From positions 1 through 53,368 of the forward strand of contig DXHX01000015.1 of the NCBI GenBank assembly GCA_019113205.1: a stretch of 53,368 bases of DNA. The letters run 5' to 3'. Positions 16,103 through 24,077 of the stretch are shown piece by piece (position 1 is the stretch's first letter; each line of letters starts with the position of its first letter). Origin of the DNA: Candidatus Pseudogracilibacillus intestinigallinarum. GTDB lineage: Bacteria > Bacillota > Bacilli > Bacillales > Amphibacillaceae. Under the pieces are notes generated by a model that saw only the letters and a list, made by a program, of their open reading frames with translations, searched no databases and was not told the DNA's origin. Position numbers and translations under genes: made by a program.

Positions 16103-16128
16103 TGTAAGGACATCCTTACATCTTTTTT
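16103..16128 (+). terminator. Attenuator-like terminator between tatA and tatC
   Basis: TGTAAGG-ACAT-CCTTACA followed by TCTTTTTT, six bases after the tatA stop. It would let most transcripts stop after tatA. Confidence 0.8.
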
Positions 16129-16170
16129 AATCGTACACATATTAGTGTAACAAAGGAGCGATAGGGCAAA

Positions 16171-16914
16171 ATGTCTACTAATGTAAATGGGAAAGAAATG
16201 AACGTCGTTGGACATTTGTCTGAACTGAGAAACCGCTTAATGGTTACAGCTTTTGCTTTCGTTGGTTTTTTTATCCTTGCTTTTATCTTTATTAAAGATA
16301 TTTACAGTTTTTTTGAAAATGATATCGATTTTAAATTAACTGTGACAAGTCCAGGAGATATTATTTGGATTTATTTTACGATTGCGGGGCTTGTAGCAAT
16401 AGTAGCAACATTACCAGTTCTTAGTTTACAATTATGGTTATTTGTAAAACCCGGATTAACAGAGAAAGAGAGAAAAGTGTCTCTATCTTACATACCAGCA
16501 GTATTTTTATTGTTTCTTGGTGGATTAGTATTCGGGTATTTTATGTTTGTTAAATTAATTTTACCATTTTTATTAAATTTAAATGATGGTATGTTTAATG
16601 AACTTTTTACAGTAGAAAAATATTTCCGTTTTATGTTGCGTGTTACATTGCCGTTTGCTATTTTATTTGAACTACCTATTATTATTATGTTTTTAACGAG
16701 TTTAGGCATTTTAACACCGGACTTTTTAAGAAAGTCACGGAAATATGCATATTTTATTTTGTTAATTGTTGGGGCACTTGTAACCCCACCTGATGTTGTA
16801 CTACAAATAGCGGTTGCAATTCCACTTTTTATTTTATATGAAATTAGTATTCATTTATCACAGATCGTTTATCGCAAGAAAATTAAGCGACATATGGAAT
16901 ATATGAACGAGTAA
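16171..16914 (+). CDS. tatC: Twin-arginine translocase subunit TatC
   Basis: Six-helix membrane receptor for twin-arginine signal peptides. 247 residues. The N-terminal HLSELRNRL is the signal-binding cytoplasmic segment; later landmarks include LQLWLFVKPGLTEKER near residue 90-105 and the acidic loop LFELPIII near 165. The ATG follows AGGAGCGAT at a good distance. Read-through from the tatA promoter past the intervening hairpin would set its dose below that of TatA, matching the known need for excess TatA. Confidence 0.96.
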   Translation: MSTNVNGKEMNVVGHLSELRNRLMVTAFAFVGFFILAFIFIKDIYSFFENDIDFKLTVTSPGDIIWIYFTIAGLVAIVATLPVLSLQLWLFVKPGLTEKERKVSLSYIPAVFLLFLGGLVFGYFMFVKLILPFLLNLNDGMFNELFTVEKYFRFMLRVTLPFAILFELPIIIMFLTSLGILTPDFLRKSRKYAYFILLIVGALVTPPDVVLQIAVAIPLFILYEISIHLSQIVYRKKIKRHMEYMNE

Positions 16915-16941
16915 TGTAATGGCACATTACTCGTTTTTTTG
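16907..16941 (+). terminator. Terminator of tatC
   Basis: ACGAGTAATGT-AATGGC-ACATTACTCGT followed by T7. The perfect 11-base stem includes the tatC stop codon. Confidence 0.92.
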
Positions 16942-17093
16942 ATGAGAAAAAGCATGATTCGACAAATTTTACCGTTAATCTTTGTGTAATTTGTAGCATT
17001 TTGCGGGTACCCGGGAAATATAAAAGGAAATTAGTTGGGAAATTAAACGTTCAGATAACTGTCAAACAGATGACGCTTATTTCATGAAATTTC

Positions 17094-17102
17094 TGATACA
17101 AT
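17094..17102 (+). promoter_or_regulatory. Extended -10 promoter of ccdA
   Basis: TGA-TACAAT (-10 at 17097-17102); start near 17109, about 25 bases before the ccdA ATG. Weak -35. Confidence 0.5.
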
Positions 17103-17133
17103 ATGTATGATAGCTTGTGTTAGGGGGAGAGAA

Positions 17134-17838
17134 ATGGAAGAAGTAAATTTATTTTTAGCGTTCGGAGCAGGATTCTTATCATTTATATCACCATGTGTGT
17201 TGCCTCTATTTCCAGCATTTTTATCTTATATTACTGGAATGAGTGTAAATGAATTAACGAATGATGATAAAAAATTTAATATGAACAGTATGATTCATAC
17301 AGTTATTTTCTTATTAGGATTTTCATTAGTATTCGTTATGTTAGGTTTTTCGGCGAATGCATTTTCGAAATATTTATTAATGTACCAAGATTTAATTAGA
17401 CAAATTGGTGCGATTGTTATTATCTTCTTCGGTTTAGTAATAGTTGGAATATTAAACTTTGAGTTTTTAATGAAAGATCGATCAATTAAATTTAAAAATA
17501 GACCGTCAGGATTTATCGGTACATTTATTATTGGTCTAGCATTTGCGATGGGATGGACACCTTGTATGGGTCCTATTTTAGCGATTGTTTTATCCATGGC
17601 AGCAACACATCCAGATCAAGGAGTTCTTTTAATGATTAGTTATGTGTTAGGTTTTGCAATTCCATTCTTAGTATTGTCTTTCTTTATAGGAAAAATGGAT
17701 TTTATAAAGCGTCATAGCCAAAAGGTAGTAAAAATAGGTGGCTATATTATGGTTGTATTTGGTATAGCGTTATTTTTCAATTGGATGGCTAAATTATCGT
17801 CGTTATTTGCAGAATGGACAGGATTTTATGGGTTTTAA
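17134..17838 (+). CDS. ccdA: Cytochrome c biogenesis thiol-disulfide transporter CcdA
   Basis: DsbD-like membrane protein that moves reducing equivalents outward to keep apocytochrome c cysteines reduced before haem attachment. 234 residues, six predicted helices, the usual CcdA length. The redox cysteines are in SPCVLPL near residue 19 and GWTPCMGPI near 142. The ATG at 17134 follows GGGGGAG; an in-frame ATG at 17107 lies at the expected transcription start. Clients in this window include cytochrome c550 (cccA). It leads a cluster with the mrpB-like gene and ccdC. Confidence 0.95.
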   Translation: MEEVNLFLAFGAGFLSFISPCVLPLFPAFLSYITGMSVNELTNDDKKFNMNSMIHTVIFLLGFSLVFVMLGFSANAFSKYLLMYQDLIRQIGAIVIIFFGLVIVGILNFEFLMKDRSIKFKNRPSGFIGTFIIGLAFAMGWTPCMGPILAIVLSMAATHPDQGVLLMISYVLGFAIPFLVLSFFIGKMDFIKRHSQKVVKIGGYIMVVFGIALFFNWMAKLSSLFAEWTGFYGF

Positions 17839-17911
17839 TTAGCGCTTTCATTTTTAGTTATATTCGTGTAGAATAGAGAAAGAAATGATGAAACAAATGA
17901 GGAGTTTTACG

Positions 17912-18352
17912 ATGCATAAACCGAATAATCTAATATTAAAAGTAACGTCTTCTTTAATTGTATTTATTTTATTAGGCTTTGCTGTATATTTATTACTGGC
18001 TGGACATAATTCTCCAGGTGGTGGGTTCGTTGGTGGATTAACGACGACCGCGGCAGTTTTATTAATGTTCATGGCATACGGTGAAGAACAAGTGAATAAA
18101 ATTATTCGTATTAATTATATTCAGTTTATTCCGTTAGGATTGCTCGTTGCAATTTTAACTGGGCTAGGTTCATTATTATTTAATGTCCCATTTTTAACAC
18201 ACACATTTGGCACATTTACAATCCCTTTAGTTGGCGAAGTGGAACTAGCAACGGCGATGTTGTTTGATCTTGGTGTTTATTTCACTGTATTCGGTTCTAC
18301 AATGACAATTATTTTAACAATTGCTTCAGATAGAGGCTCAGTGAAAGAGTAA
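17912..18352 (+). CDS. mrpB: Isolated MrpB/MnhB-type antiporter subunit
   Basis: 146-residue membrane protein of the MnhB family, normally subunit B of the seven-gene Mrp Na+/H+ antiporter. Four helices are predicted. The family word GHNSPGGGFVGGL lies near residue 35, and LTHTFGTFTIPLVGEVELATAMLFDLGVYF near 95-125 closely follows Bacillus MrpB. TGAGGAG is seven bases before the ATG at 17912. No other mrp gene is present here; it stands alone between ccdA and ccdC, 73 bases after ccdA and 5 bases before ccdC. Whether it works with a full Mrp complex encoded elsewhere or in cytochrome maturation is unknown. Confidence 0.85.
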   Translation: MHKPNNLILKVTSSLIVFILLGFAVYLLLAGHNSPGGGFVGGLTTTAAVLLMFMAYGEEQVNKIIRINYIQFIPLGLLVAILTGLGSLLFNVPFLTHTFGTFTIPLVGEVELATAMLFDLGVYFTVFGSTMTIILTIASDRGSVKE

Positions 18353-18357
18353 GCAAA

Positions 18358-18852
18358 ATGATGAAATCAATGGACCAAACAGTTTTAGTTGCTGCCAGTA
18401 CGATAGTTGCATTTGGGATGGCGACCATTATGATTTTTGTACGGGCAAAAGCTGCAACAAAGCCAATTACTCCCAAGAAAATTATTTTGCCCCCTGTCTT
18501 CATGAGTACGGGGGCTTTTATGTTTCTTTTTCCAGCATTCCGTGTTTCTTTATTAGGGATTGGAGAGGCGGTAATCGTTGGACTATTTTTTTCGATTTTT
18601 CTTATTAAATTAACGAAATTTGAAATAAGCGAAAAAAATATATATTTAATCCCGTCAAAGGCATTCATCTTGATTTTAATCGGCTTATTAATTATCCGTA
18701 TGATAATTAAAATGATTATAGGTAGTATCATTTCATTTGGAGAAACAAGTGGCATGTTTTTCATACTTGCTTTTACTATGATTCTAACTTGGCGGATCGC
18801 AATGCTTCGAAAATATTATCAATTGAAAAATGTTATCGAAAAAAGAATGTAG
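18358..18852 (+). CDS. ccdC: Cytochrome c biogenesis-associated membrane protein CcdC
   Basis: About 164 residues with four to five hydrophobic helices. The family segment AATKPITPKKIILPPVFMSTGAFMFLFPAFR is visible (about residues 33-63; written in parts as ATKPITPKK, ILPPVFMSTG and FLFPAFR). Bacillus CcdC is encoded after ccdA and is linked to cytochrome c production, though its biochemical role is unproven. The start is uncertain: ATGs at 18358, 18361 and 18370 all lack a clear ribosome site, so coupling to the mrpB-like stop five bases upstream is likely. Confidence 0.85.
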   Translation: MMKSMDQTVLVAASTIVAFGMATIMIFVRAKAATKPITPKKIILPPVFMSTGAFMFLFPAFRVSLLGIGEAVIVGLFFSIFLIKLTKFEISEKNIYLIPSKAFILILIGLLIIRMIIKMIIGSIISFGETSGMFFILAFTMILTWRIAMLRKYYQLKNVIEKRM

Positions 18853-18873
18853 TTATATACTATGTTCTTTTTT
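18839..18873 (+). terminator. Terminator of the ccdA-mrpB-ccdC operon
   Basis: An imperfect hairpin AAAAGAATGTAG ... CTATGTTCTTTT spans the ccdC stop and ends in T7. Confidence 0.55.
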
Positions 18874-18949
18874 TATGTAAAAGAAACCAAAACATATATA
18901 AGTATGATACATTTAAAGAAGTATACTAGCGTTGGAGTGAGAAAAGAAA

Positions 18950-20050
18950 ATGACAAAGGAAGAAGAAATATTACATTATATTATTTTAAATCCATATATA
19001 ACACAACAAGAATTAGCAGAAAAAGTAGGACTATCCCGTTCAGCTGTCGCTAATTATATTCGCGCTTTAACAAATAGCGGAAAAATTATTGGTAGAGCGT
19101 ATATTGTTCGTGAAAATGAAGCGATAGTTTGTATTGGTGGTATGAACATAGATCGAAAAGCAAGCGCAGAGGAAAATGTTATCTTACATAGTTCAAATCC
19201 AGTGCATGTCCTAGAAGTTCCTGGTGGTGTAGCAAGAAATGTCGCTGAAAACCTGCATCGTTTACAGTATAATGTATCATTGTTGTCTGCTATTGGAGAG
19301 GATAAGGAGGGAATTTGGTTATTAGAACAAGGAAAAGAAAGTGGGCTAGATGTAAGTAAAGTATGGACATTACATTCAGAAAGAACTGGATCCTATACGA
19401 CATTAATAGATGTAACAGGCGAAACTGTTGTAGCGATGGCAGATATGAAAATTTATAATGAAATTACGGTTGACATGGTAGAAGATAGATGGGCGAAGAT
19501 AGAAAATGCAAAAGCTGTATTTTTGGATACCAATGTAAGTAAAGAAGTAATTCAGTTTATTATTGCTAAATGTCGGGAAGAAAAAATTCGTTTATTTATA
19601 ACTTCTAGTTCATCTGTGAAATTGAAAAAACTTCCCTTTGAATTGAGAGGAGTGGAAGCAATCATCTTGCATAAACGAGAAGTGGAATATTTGTTCCAAT
19701 TAAACTTAAATAAAGATGACGACTATATGAAAGCGATTAAACGTTTAAAAGAAATGGGTGTAGTATATCCGGTTATTTTACATAATCATTATACCGTTTA
19801 CGGTGAAATCGATGGGAAAATACAACCTATAACAATTCATCCATATATTTTAAAAGATGAAACGGGGATGCAAGAGGCATTTGTATCGGGATTGATGTAT
19901 GCCATCTTGCAAGAAAACACTTTAAAAGATGCATGTTACTATGGTTTATGTAATATGAGTTTGACAGCCCAAACAAACACATCCGTTTATCCCGAAGTAA
20001 CTGCAGAGTTATTGAAAAAACAGGTGGAAAAAATAGGGTATAACAAATGA
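18950..20050 (+). CDS. HTH plus degenerate PfkB protein; likely pseudouridine regulator or pseudokinase
   Basis: 366 residues. Residues 1-50 form a winged-helix/MarR-like HTH (PYITQQELAEKVGLSRSAVA and TNSGKIIGRAYI). Residues 58-360 are a PfkB (ribokinase) fold of the pseudouridine-kinase type: GGMNIDRKAS, SSNPV, PGGVARNVAENL, and ADMKI near 165. The catalytic GAGD motif is missing: the site reads DETGMQEAF near 302-310, where the downstream gene has DVTGAGDAF. The nucleotide-binding GGDGV equivalent is HNHYTV. It probably cannot phosphorylate. A sensor-repressor of the adjoining psuK-psuG genes is the simplest reading. Confidence 0.85.
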   Translation: MTKEEEILHYIILNPYITQQELAEKVGLSRSAVANYIRALTNSGKIIGRAYIVRENEAIVCIGGMNIDRKASAEENVILHSSNPVHVLEVPGGVARNVAENLHRLQYNVSLLSAIGEDKEGIWLLEQGKESGLDVSKVWTLHSERTGSYTTLIDVTGETVVAMADMKIYNEITVDMVEDRWAKIENAKAVFLDTNVSKEVIQFIIAKCREEKIRLFITSSSSVKLKKLPFELRGVEAIILHKREVEYLFQLNLNKDDDYMKAIKRLKEMGVVYPVILHNHYTVYGEIDGKIQPITIHPYILKDETGMQEAFVSGLMYAILQENTLKDACYYGLCNMSLTAQTNTSVYPEVTAELLKKQVEKIGYNK

Positions 20051-20148
20051 AACGTATAAAGAAGCAAATAAGAAGTTCGAATGTAAAGGCGAGGTTAAAT
20101 AGAAGAGAAATAAATGTAAGGACCACCTTTCTAACGTAATTCATCTTT

Positions 20149-20177
20149 GCAACCGCCCTTTTGTTTGGGCTTTTTGC
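20149..20177 (+). terminator. Terminator between the HTH-PfkB gene and psuK
   Basis: GCAA..GCCC pairs with GGGC...TTGC around a T-rich loop, with TTTTT after the GGGC. Confidence 0.55.
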
Positions 20178-20204
20178 ATTTCTCCCAGAATAGAAAAGAT
20201 GATA

Positions 20205-20233
20205 TTGACAGCGGAGAATTTGATAGGTAAAAT
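20205..20233 (+). promoter_or_regulatory. Sigma-A promoter of psuK-psuG
   Basis: Consensus -35 TTGACA (20205-20210), 17-base spacer, -10 TAAAAT (20228-20233), 44 bases before psuK. Strong enough that it probably needs a repressor. Confidence 0.8.
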
Positions 20234-20276
20234 AAACTTGTGTTTTGATTATAAACATTTGTTTTATGGAGGGTAT

Positions 20277-21236
20277 ATGAATAAACAAGTGAAAAAAGAT
20301 ACATACATCGTCTGTATTGGCGGTGCGAATATTGATCGAAAATATCGGGCGAAACAACCAATTATGCAAGGGACATCCAATCCAGTTGTATCATCTACCT
20401 CTATCGGTGGTGTTGGTAGAAATATTGCTGAGAATTTAGGAAGGCTAGAAAATGATGTAAAATTGCTAACAGCGGTAGGAAATGATGCTGATAGGTTGAA
20501 GATTTTGCAATCTTCGAAAAAGTATATCGATATGAATGACGTCTTGGAAGTCGAGGGACATTCTACTGGGTCATATACAGCCATTTTAGATGAAGAAGGT
20601 AATATGGAAGTTGCTTATGCGAATATGGATATATTTGATCAACTAACGATCGAACGAATAAAGGAAAAAGAATCATTAATTCGCTCTGCAACTTGTATTG
20701 TAATAGATTTAAATTGTCCGAAAGAAACAGTAGAGTATGTATATACAATTGCAAAACGTTTTACAATCCCACTCATTATTATTCCTGTTTCTTCCCCTAA
20801 AATGGACAGATTACCTACCACATTAGAAGGTGTGGAGTGGCTCATTACAAATAAAGATGAGTCTGAGACGTATTTTCAAATGCCAATTCATTCACATAAT
20901 GCGTGGAAAGAAGCGGTAAAGAAATGGTTACAAAAGGGTATAAAACAAGTCGTAGTAACAAACGGAGACAATGGAGTGATGGTCGGAAATATAGCGGAAA
21001 ATAACGATTTAAATATACAATGTTTTCCTCCGATACGTGCTGAACAAGTAATCGATGTAACAGGTGCTGGTGATGCATTTTGTTCAGGGGTAATTTTTGG
21101 TTTTATAGAAGGAAATACATTAAAAGAATCGATTCAACTTGGGATGATAAATGCATATAAAACAATTTTGTCCCCATACACCGTTCGATTAGAATTAAGC
21201 AAAAGTCAATTATTACAAGAGATGGAGGAACTTTAA
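20277..21236 (+). CDS. psuK: Pseudouridine kinase (PfkB family)
   Basis: Phosphorylates pseudouridine to pseudouridine 5'-phosphate, the substrate of PsuG. 319 residues without an HTH. Conserved parts are [10 protein letters not shown] near residue 14, the substrate motif TSNPV and [14 protein letters not shown] near 40-57, NGDNGVMVG near 227, and the PfkB signature DVTGAGDAF near 259 with its catalytic Asp. The ATG at 20277 has GGAGGG three bases upstream, a short spacing. It is intact where its upstream homologue is degenerate. psuG follows two bases after the stop. Assignment as pseudouridine rather than another nucleoside kinase rests on psuG. Confidence 0.9.
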   Translation: MNKQVKKDTYIVCIGGANIDRKYRAKQPIMQGTSNPVVSSTSIGGVGRNIAENLGRLENDVKLLTAVGNDADRLKILQSSKKYIDMNDVLEVEGHSTGSYTAILDEEGNMEVAYANMDIFDQLTIERIKEKESLIRSATCIVIDLNCPKETVEYVYTIAKRFTIPLIIIPVSSPKMDRLPTTLEGVEWLITNKDESETYFQMPIHSHNAWKEAVKKWLQKGIKQVVVTNGDNGVMVGNIAENNDLNIQCFPPIRAEQVIDVTGAGDAFCSGVIFGFIEGNTLKESIQLGMINAYKTILSPYTVRLELSKSQLLQEMEEL

Positions 21237-21238
21237 AA

Positions 21239-22153
21239 GTGAAAGATTATTTACTATTATCTGAAGAAGTGCAACAAGCGAAAGAGAAAGGATTACCAAT
21301 TGTCGCTTTGGAATCAACGATTATTTCTCATGGGATGCCATATCCTGAAAATGTACAAATGGCACGAGAAGTAGAAGAAATTGTTCGTAGTCAAGGTGCA
21401 GTTCCAGCTACGATAGCGATTATGGATGGAAAGATTAGAATTGGATTATCCAATAATGAGTTGGAACTATTTGGTAAAAGTGAGAATGTGCAAAAAGTGT
21501 CACGTAGAGATTTAGCTCAAGTTATAGCTACAAACAAGTTAGGAGCAACTACAGTAGCATCAACGATGATTTGTGCAGAAATGGCCGGAATTGAAATTTT
21601 TGTAACAGGTGGTATTGGCGGGGTACACCGCGGGGCTGAGACGACGATGGATATTTCAGCAGATTTAGAAGAACTTGCACAAACAAATGTAGCTGTCGTC
21701 TGTGCTGGAGCAAAGTCAATTTTGGATTTAGGTTTAACGATGGAATATTTGGAAACAAAAGGTGTTCCAGTAATCGGGTATGAAACAGAATATTTACCTG
21801 CATTTTATACGAGAAAAAGTGAACATAAAGTACCTTTCCATACGGATTCAATTGAAATCATTGCAAAAACATTAAAGACGAAATGGGATCTTCAATTACA
21901 AGGTGGCACAGTGATAGCTAACCCGATACCAGAAGAAAACGCAATGGATGAAACATTCATTAATGGTATTATTGCAGAAGCAATTAAGGAAGCGGAAGCA
22001 AATAATGTTTTTGGGAAGGATAGTACGCCGTTTTTATTAGCGAAAGTAAAAGAATTGACAGATGGGAAAAGTTTAGAAGTAAATATTGCATTAGTGAAGC
22101 ATAATGCAAAAGTTGGAGCACAAATTGCTGTAAGCTTGAACAAACTAATATAA
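21239..22153 (+). CDS. psuG: Pseudouridine-5'-phosphate glycosidase
   Basis: Cleaves the C-C bond of pseudouridine 5'-phosphate to uracil and ribose 5-phosphate (reversible lyase-type reaction, divalent metal). 304 residues, family length. Recognisable words: [17 protein letters not shown] near residue 23, the [13 protein letters not shown] core near 122-134, and [11 protein letters not shown] near 182. The start is GTG at 21239, ten bases after GGAGG and two bases after the psuK stop. With psuK it forms a complete salvage route for pseudouridine from RNA turnover. Confidence 0.96.
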   Translation: MKDYLLLSEEVQQAKEKGLPIVALESTIISHGMPYPENVQMAREVEEIVRSQGAVPATIAIMDGKIRIGLSNNELELFGKSENVQKVSRRDLAQVIATNKLGATTVASTMICAEMAGIEIFVTGGIGGVHRGAETTMDISADLEELAQTNVAVVCAGAKSILDLGLTMEYLETKGVPVIGYETEYLPAFYTRKSEHKVPFHTDSIEIIAKTLKTKWDLQLQGGTVIANPIPEENAMDETFINGIIAEAIKEAEANNVFGKDSTPFLLAKVKELTDGKSLEVNIALVKHNAKVGAQIAVSLNKLI

Positions 22154-22154
22154 A

Positions 22155-22200
22155 TAAAAAAGGTCAGAACATATTTTAATGTTTGTTCTGACTTTCTTTT
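22155..22200. terminator. Bidirectional terminator of psuG and yneK
   Basis: AGGTCAGAACA pairs with TGTTCTGACTTT. Flanking A and T runs serve both strands; the hairpin overlaps the last codons of yneK. Confidence 0.85.
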
Positions 22201-22664
22201 TGTTGTCTTTCATATTTCTTTTTCCAGTTTTCACGATATTCTTTTTTCGATAACTCGAAATATTGTTCATATGGTGCAACATCGATGTTTTTCTCTTTTA
22301 GTTTTTTTCGTAAAAATTTATGGTCCCTTTTTGGCGTACCAATAATATAGCCTTGGATAATGATATCTTCGGTAATTTTTGTAGCATTTTTATCTAAAGC
22401 AACTTCCCCAATTTTACCTGCAATCGTTTGTTTTGCAACGTCACGGAATAATTCTGGAACCGGTGATACTAATTCATTTAACAACCCAAGTTCCTCTTCT
22501 CCCCACATATGTTTTGTTTTGTCGATATAGTGATGTTGCCAGTACATATCTGATTTACCGTCTTCTTTCGGTAGTTGTTTTAAAAACTTTCGGAACATAA
22601 AATATCCCCCAATTGCTAAAAAACCAATTAGGAAAAATCCCCATAAAACGATAATATATTCCAT
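22176..22664 (-). CDS. yneK: YneK-like membrane-anchored protein (DUF2621)
   Basis: 162 residues: one N-terminal membrane helix (about residues 3-25, IIVLWGFFLIGFLAIGGYF), then a soluble charged domain. Family words in memory of Bacillus YneK are FMFRKFLKQLPKEDGKSD, HMWGEEELGLLNEL, VPELFRDVAKQTIAGKIGE and TPKRDHKFLRKKL. Its role is unknown. In Bacillus subtilis it lies next to ccdC; here the pseudouridine cluster has come between them and this gene is on the opposite strand. Confidence 0.8.
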   Translation of the reverse strand: MEYIIVLWGFFLIGFLAIGGYFMFRKFLKQLPKEDGKSDMYWQHHYIDKTKHMWGEEELGLLNELVSPVPELFRDVAKQTIAGKIGEVALDKNATKITEDIIIQGYIIGTPKRDHKFLRKKLKEKNIDVAPYEQYFELSKKEYRENWKKKYERQQKESQNKH

Positions 22665-22837
22665 TCAATCTCACCTTTCATGCAAAAAATGGTATCTTTT
22701 TTCTCCATGATATAGTAATATCATAATAAAGTTATCCGTTCTTTATCTGCCTATTATTATAAACATTAAGAGACATACATACAAGTAAGTGGCATATATT
22801 GACATAGAGACCACGTTTTGTAGGGGGAATGTTTACA

Positions 22838-23923
22838 ATGTTTCATAAATTACCATTAAATGAAGGTAATCGCGAAATTTTGCGGTGTTTTTCGGAATGG
22901 TACGTGCAAGTGACGGAAGAAGTAGTCTTGTTCTTATTAGACTCCGAATTGAAGATCATTCAAGTGTCATCGACAATCCAAAAGTATTTTCCACAGTATA
23001 AACATTCGTACATAAACATGAATTTCTTTCAACTAATACCTCATGAAATTTTCATGGAAGATGAATTTCAAAATGAACATCATATTTTCATTCCTAAATT
23101 TTCACACGAACAACGAGATAAAAAATACTACTTTTCATTGTTGATTGAAGAACAAGAAGTAGAAGGTGAAACATATTATTTTAGTTTATTAAAAGATATA
23201 ACTGAAAAAGTACACCAAGAACAAATGAATATTAAACAACAAGCATTGATCGAGACGGCAACATTAGCTGCTGGTGTAGTTCATGAATTAAGGAACCCGT
23301 TAACATCTATAAAAGGATTTCTCCAATTATTACAAGCAGGGGTAAAGCAAGAGGGAGTATATTATGAGGTAATGATTAAAGAGGTCGAAAAATTAGAAGA
23401 ACTTACGACCTATTTATTACAAACCGGAAAACCTTTAGACGAGAAGAAACAATTAGAAACAGTTAAAAATTTAATTGAAGATTGCTTGTTTATACTACAA
23501 ACACAAAGTGAATTACGACATGTTACATTTGAGGTAAATATGGAGGCGGATTACCAATTATTTGTAGATGCTCGGCAAATTAAACAAGTGTTTTTAAATG
23601 TATGCAAAAATAGTGCTGAAGCGATGGAGTATGAAGGTAACATATTGATTCATGTGTTTTTAAACGAGTATATGAATGAAGTTGTCATTGAAATTAAAGA
23701 CGAAGGTAAGGGCATGTCAGAAGAAATGATTCATGAATGGAAACAACCGTTTTGTACATCCAAACAAAATGGGACAGGTTTAGGATTAGCGATTAGTCAT
23801 TCTATCATATTGAATCATCAAGGGAAAATGTTTTTTGAAAATAGAAAAACGAAAGGAACAATAGCGACGATTACACTACCCCATTTTTCGAACAATAATA
23901 ATAAATTAACCGAAAGACGCTAA
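22838..23923 (+). CDS. PAS-type orphan sensor histidine kinase (sporulation-kinase-like)
   Basis: About 361 residues, no membrane helices. An N-terminal PAS-like sensor covers about 20-125 (VVLFLLDSELKIIQVSS, YFSLLKDITEK). A HisKA dimerisation domain has the phospho-accepting His near 147 in GVVHELRNPLTSIKGFLQLL. The ATPase domain has N box NVCKNSAEAM near 257, DEGKGMS near 288 and GTGLGLAIS near 311. No response regulator is encoded nearby. That and the kinase-core wording suggest a KinA/KinE-type donor to the Spo0F-Spo0A phosphorelay, which is inference. The ATG at 22838 follows GGGGG by about ten bases. Confidence 0.88.
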   Translation: MFHKLPLNEGNREILRCFSEWYVQVTEEVVLFLLDSELKIIQVSSTIQKYFPQYKHSYINMNFFQLIPHEIFMEDEFQNEHHIFIPKFSHEQRDKKYYFSLLIEEQEVEGETYYFSLLKDITEKVHQEQMNIKQQALIETATLAAGVVHELRNPLTSIKGFLQLLQAGVKQEGVYYEVMIKEVEKLEELTTYLLQTGKPLDEKKQLETVKNLIEDCLFILQTQSELRHVTFEVNMEADYQLFVDARQIKQVFLNVCKNSAEAMEYEGNILIHVFLNEYMNEVVIEIKDEGKGMSEEMIHEWKQPFCTSKQNGTGLGLAISHSIILNHQGKMFFENRKTKGTIATITLPHFSNNNNKLTERR

Positions 23924-23969
23924 AGTATAATTTTTACTTATTAGAGGAAATAACAAAAACATATTGATG

Positions 23970-23987
23970 AAATGTTTGTAAACATTT
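23970..23987. promoter_or_regulatory. citB: 18-base inverted repeat upstream of citB
   Basis: AAATGTTT-GT-AAACATTT has perfect eight-base arms, about 90 bases before the citB ATG and just upstream of the probable promoter. Candidate operator of the aconitase gene. It is not the known CcpC ATAA-N7-TTAT site; an imperfect version of that site (ATAA-N7-ATAT) lies just upstream, at about 23950-23964. Confidence 0.5.
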
Positions 23988-24077
23988 GTTTTATCTTTCA
24001 GTTTCATATAGACTATTATTGAAAAGGGTATTTTTAACCTAGAAATATATGAAATGATGAAAGGGGCTAAACAATTA

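Noticed and set aside
18862-19053. 63-codon frame overlapping the start of the HTH-PfkB gene
   Set aside because: It overlaps a clearly coding frame and starts within the ccdC terminator.
23950-23964. CcpC-like ATAA-N7-ATAT upstream of citB
   Set aside because: The second half-site should be TTAT; as it stands the match is too weak to call, so only the perfect palindrome nearby is reported.
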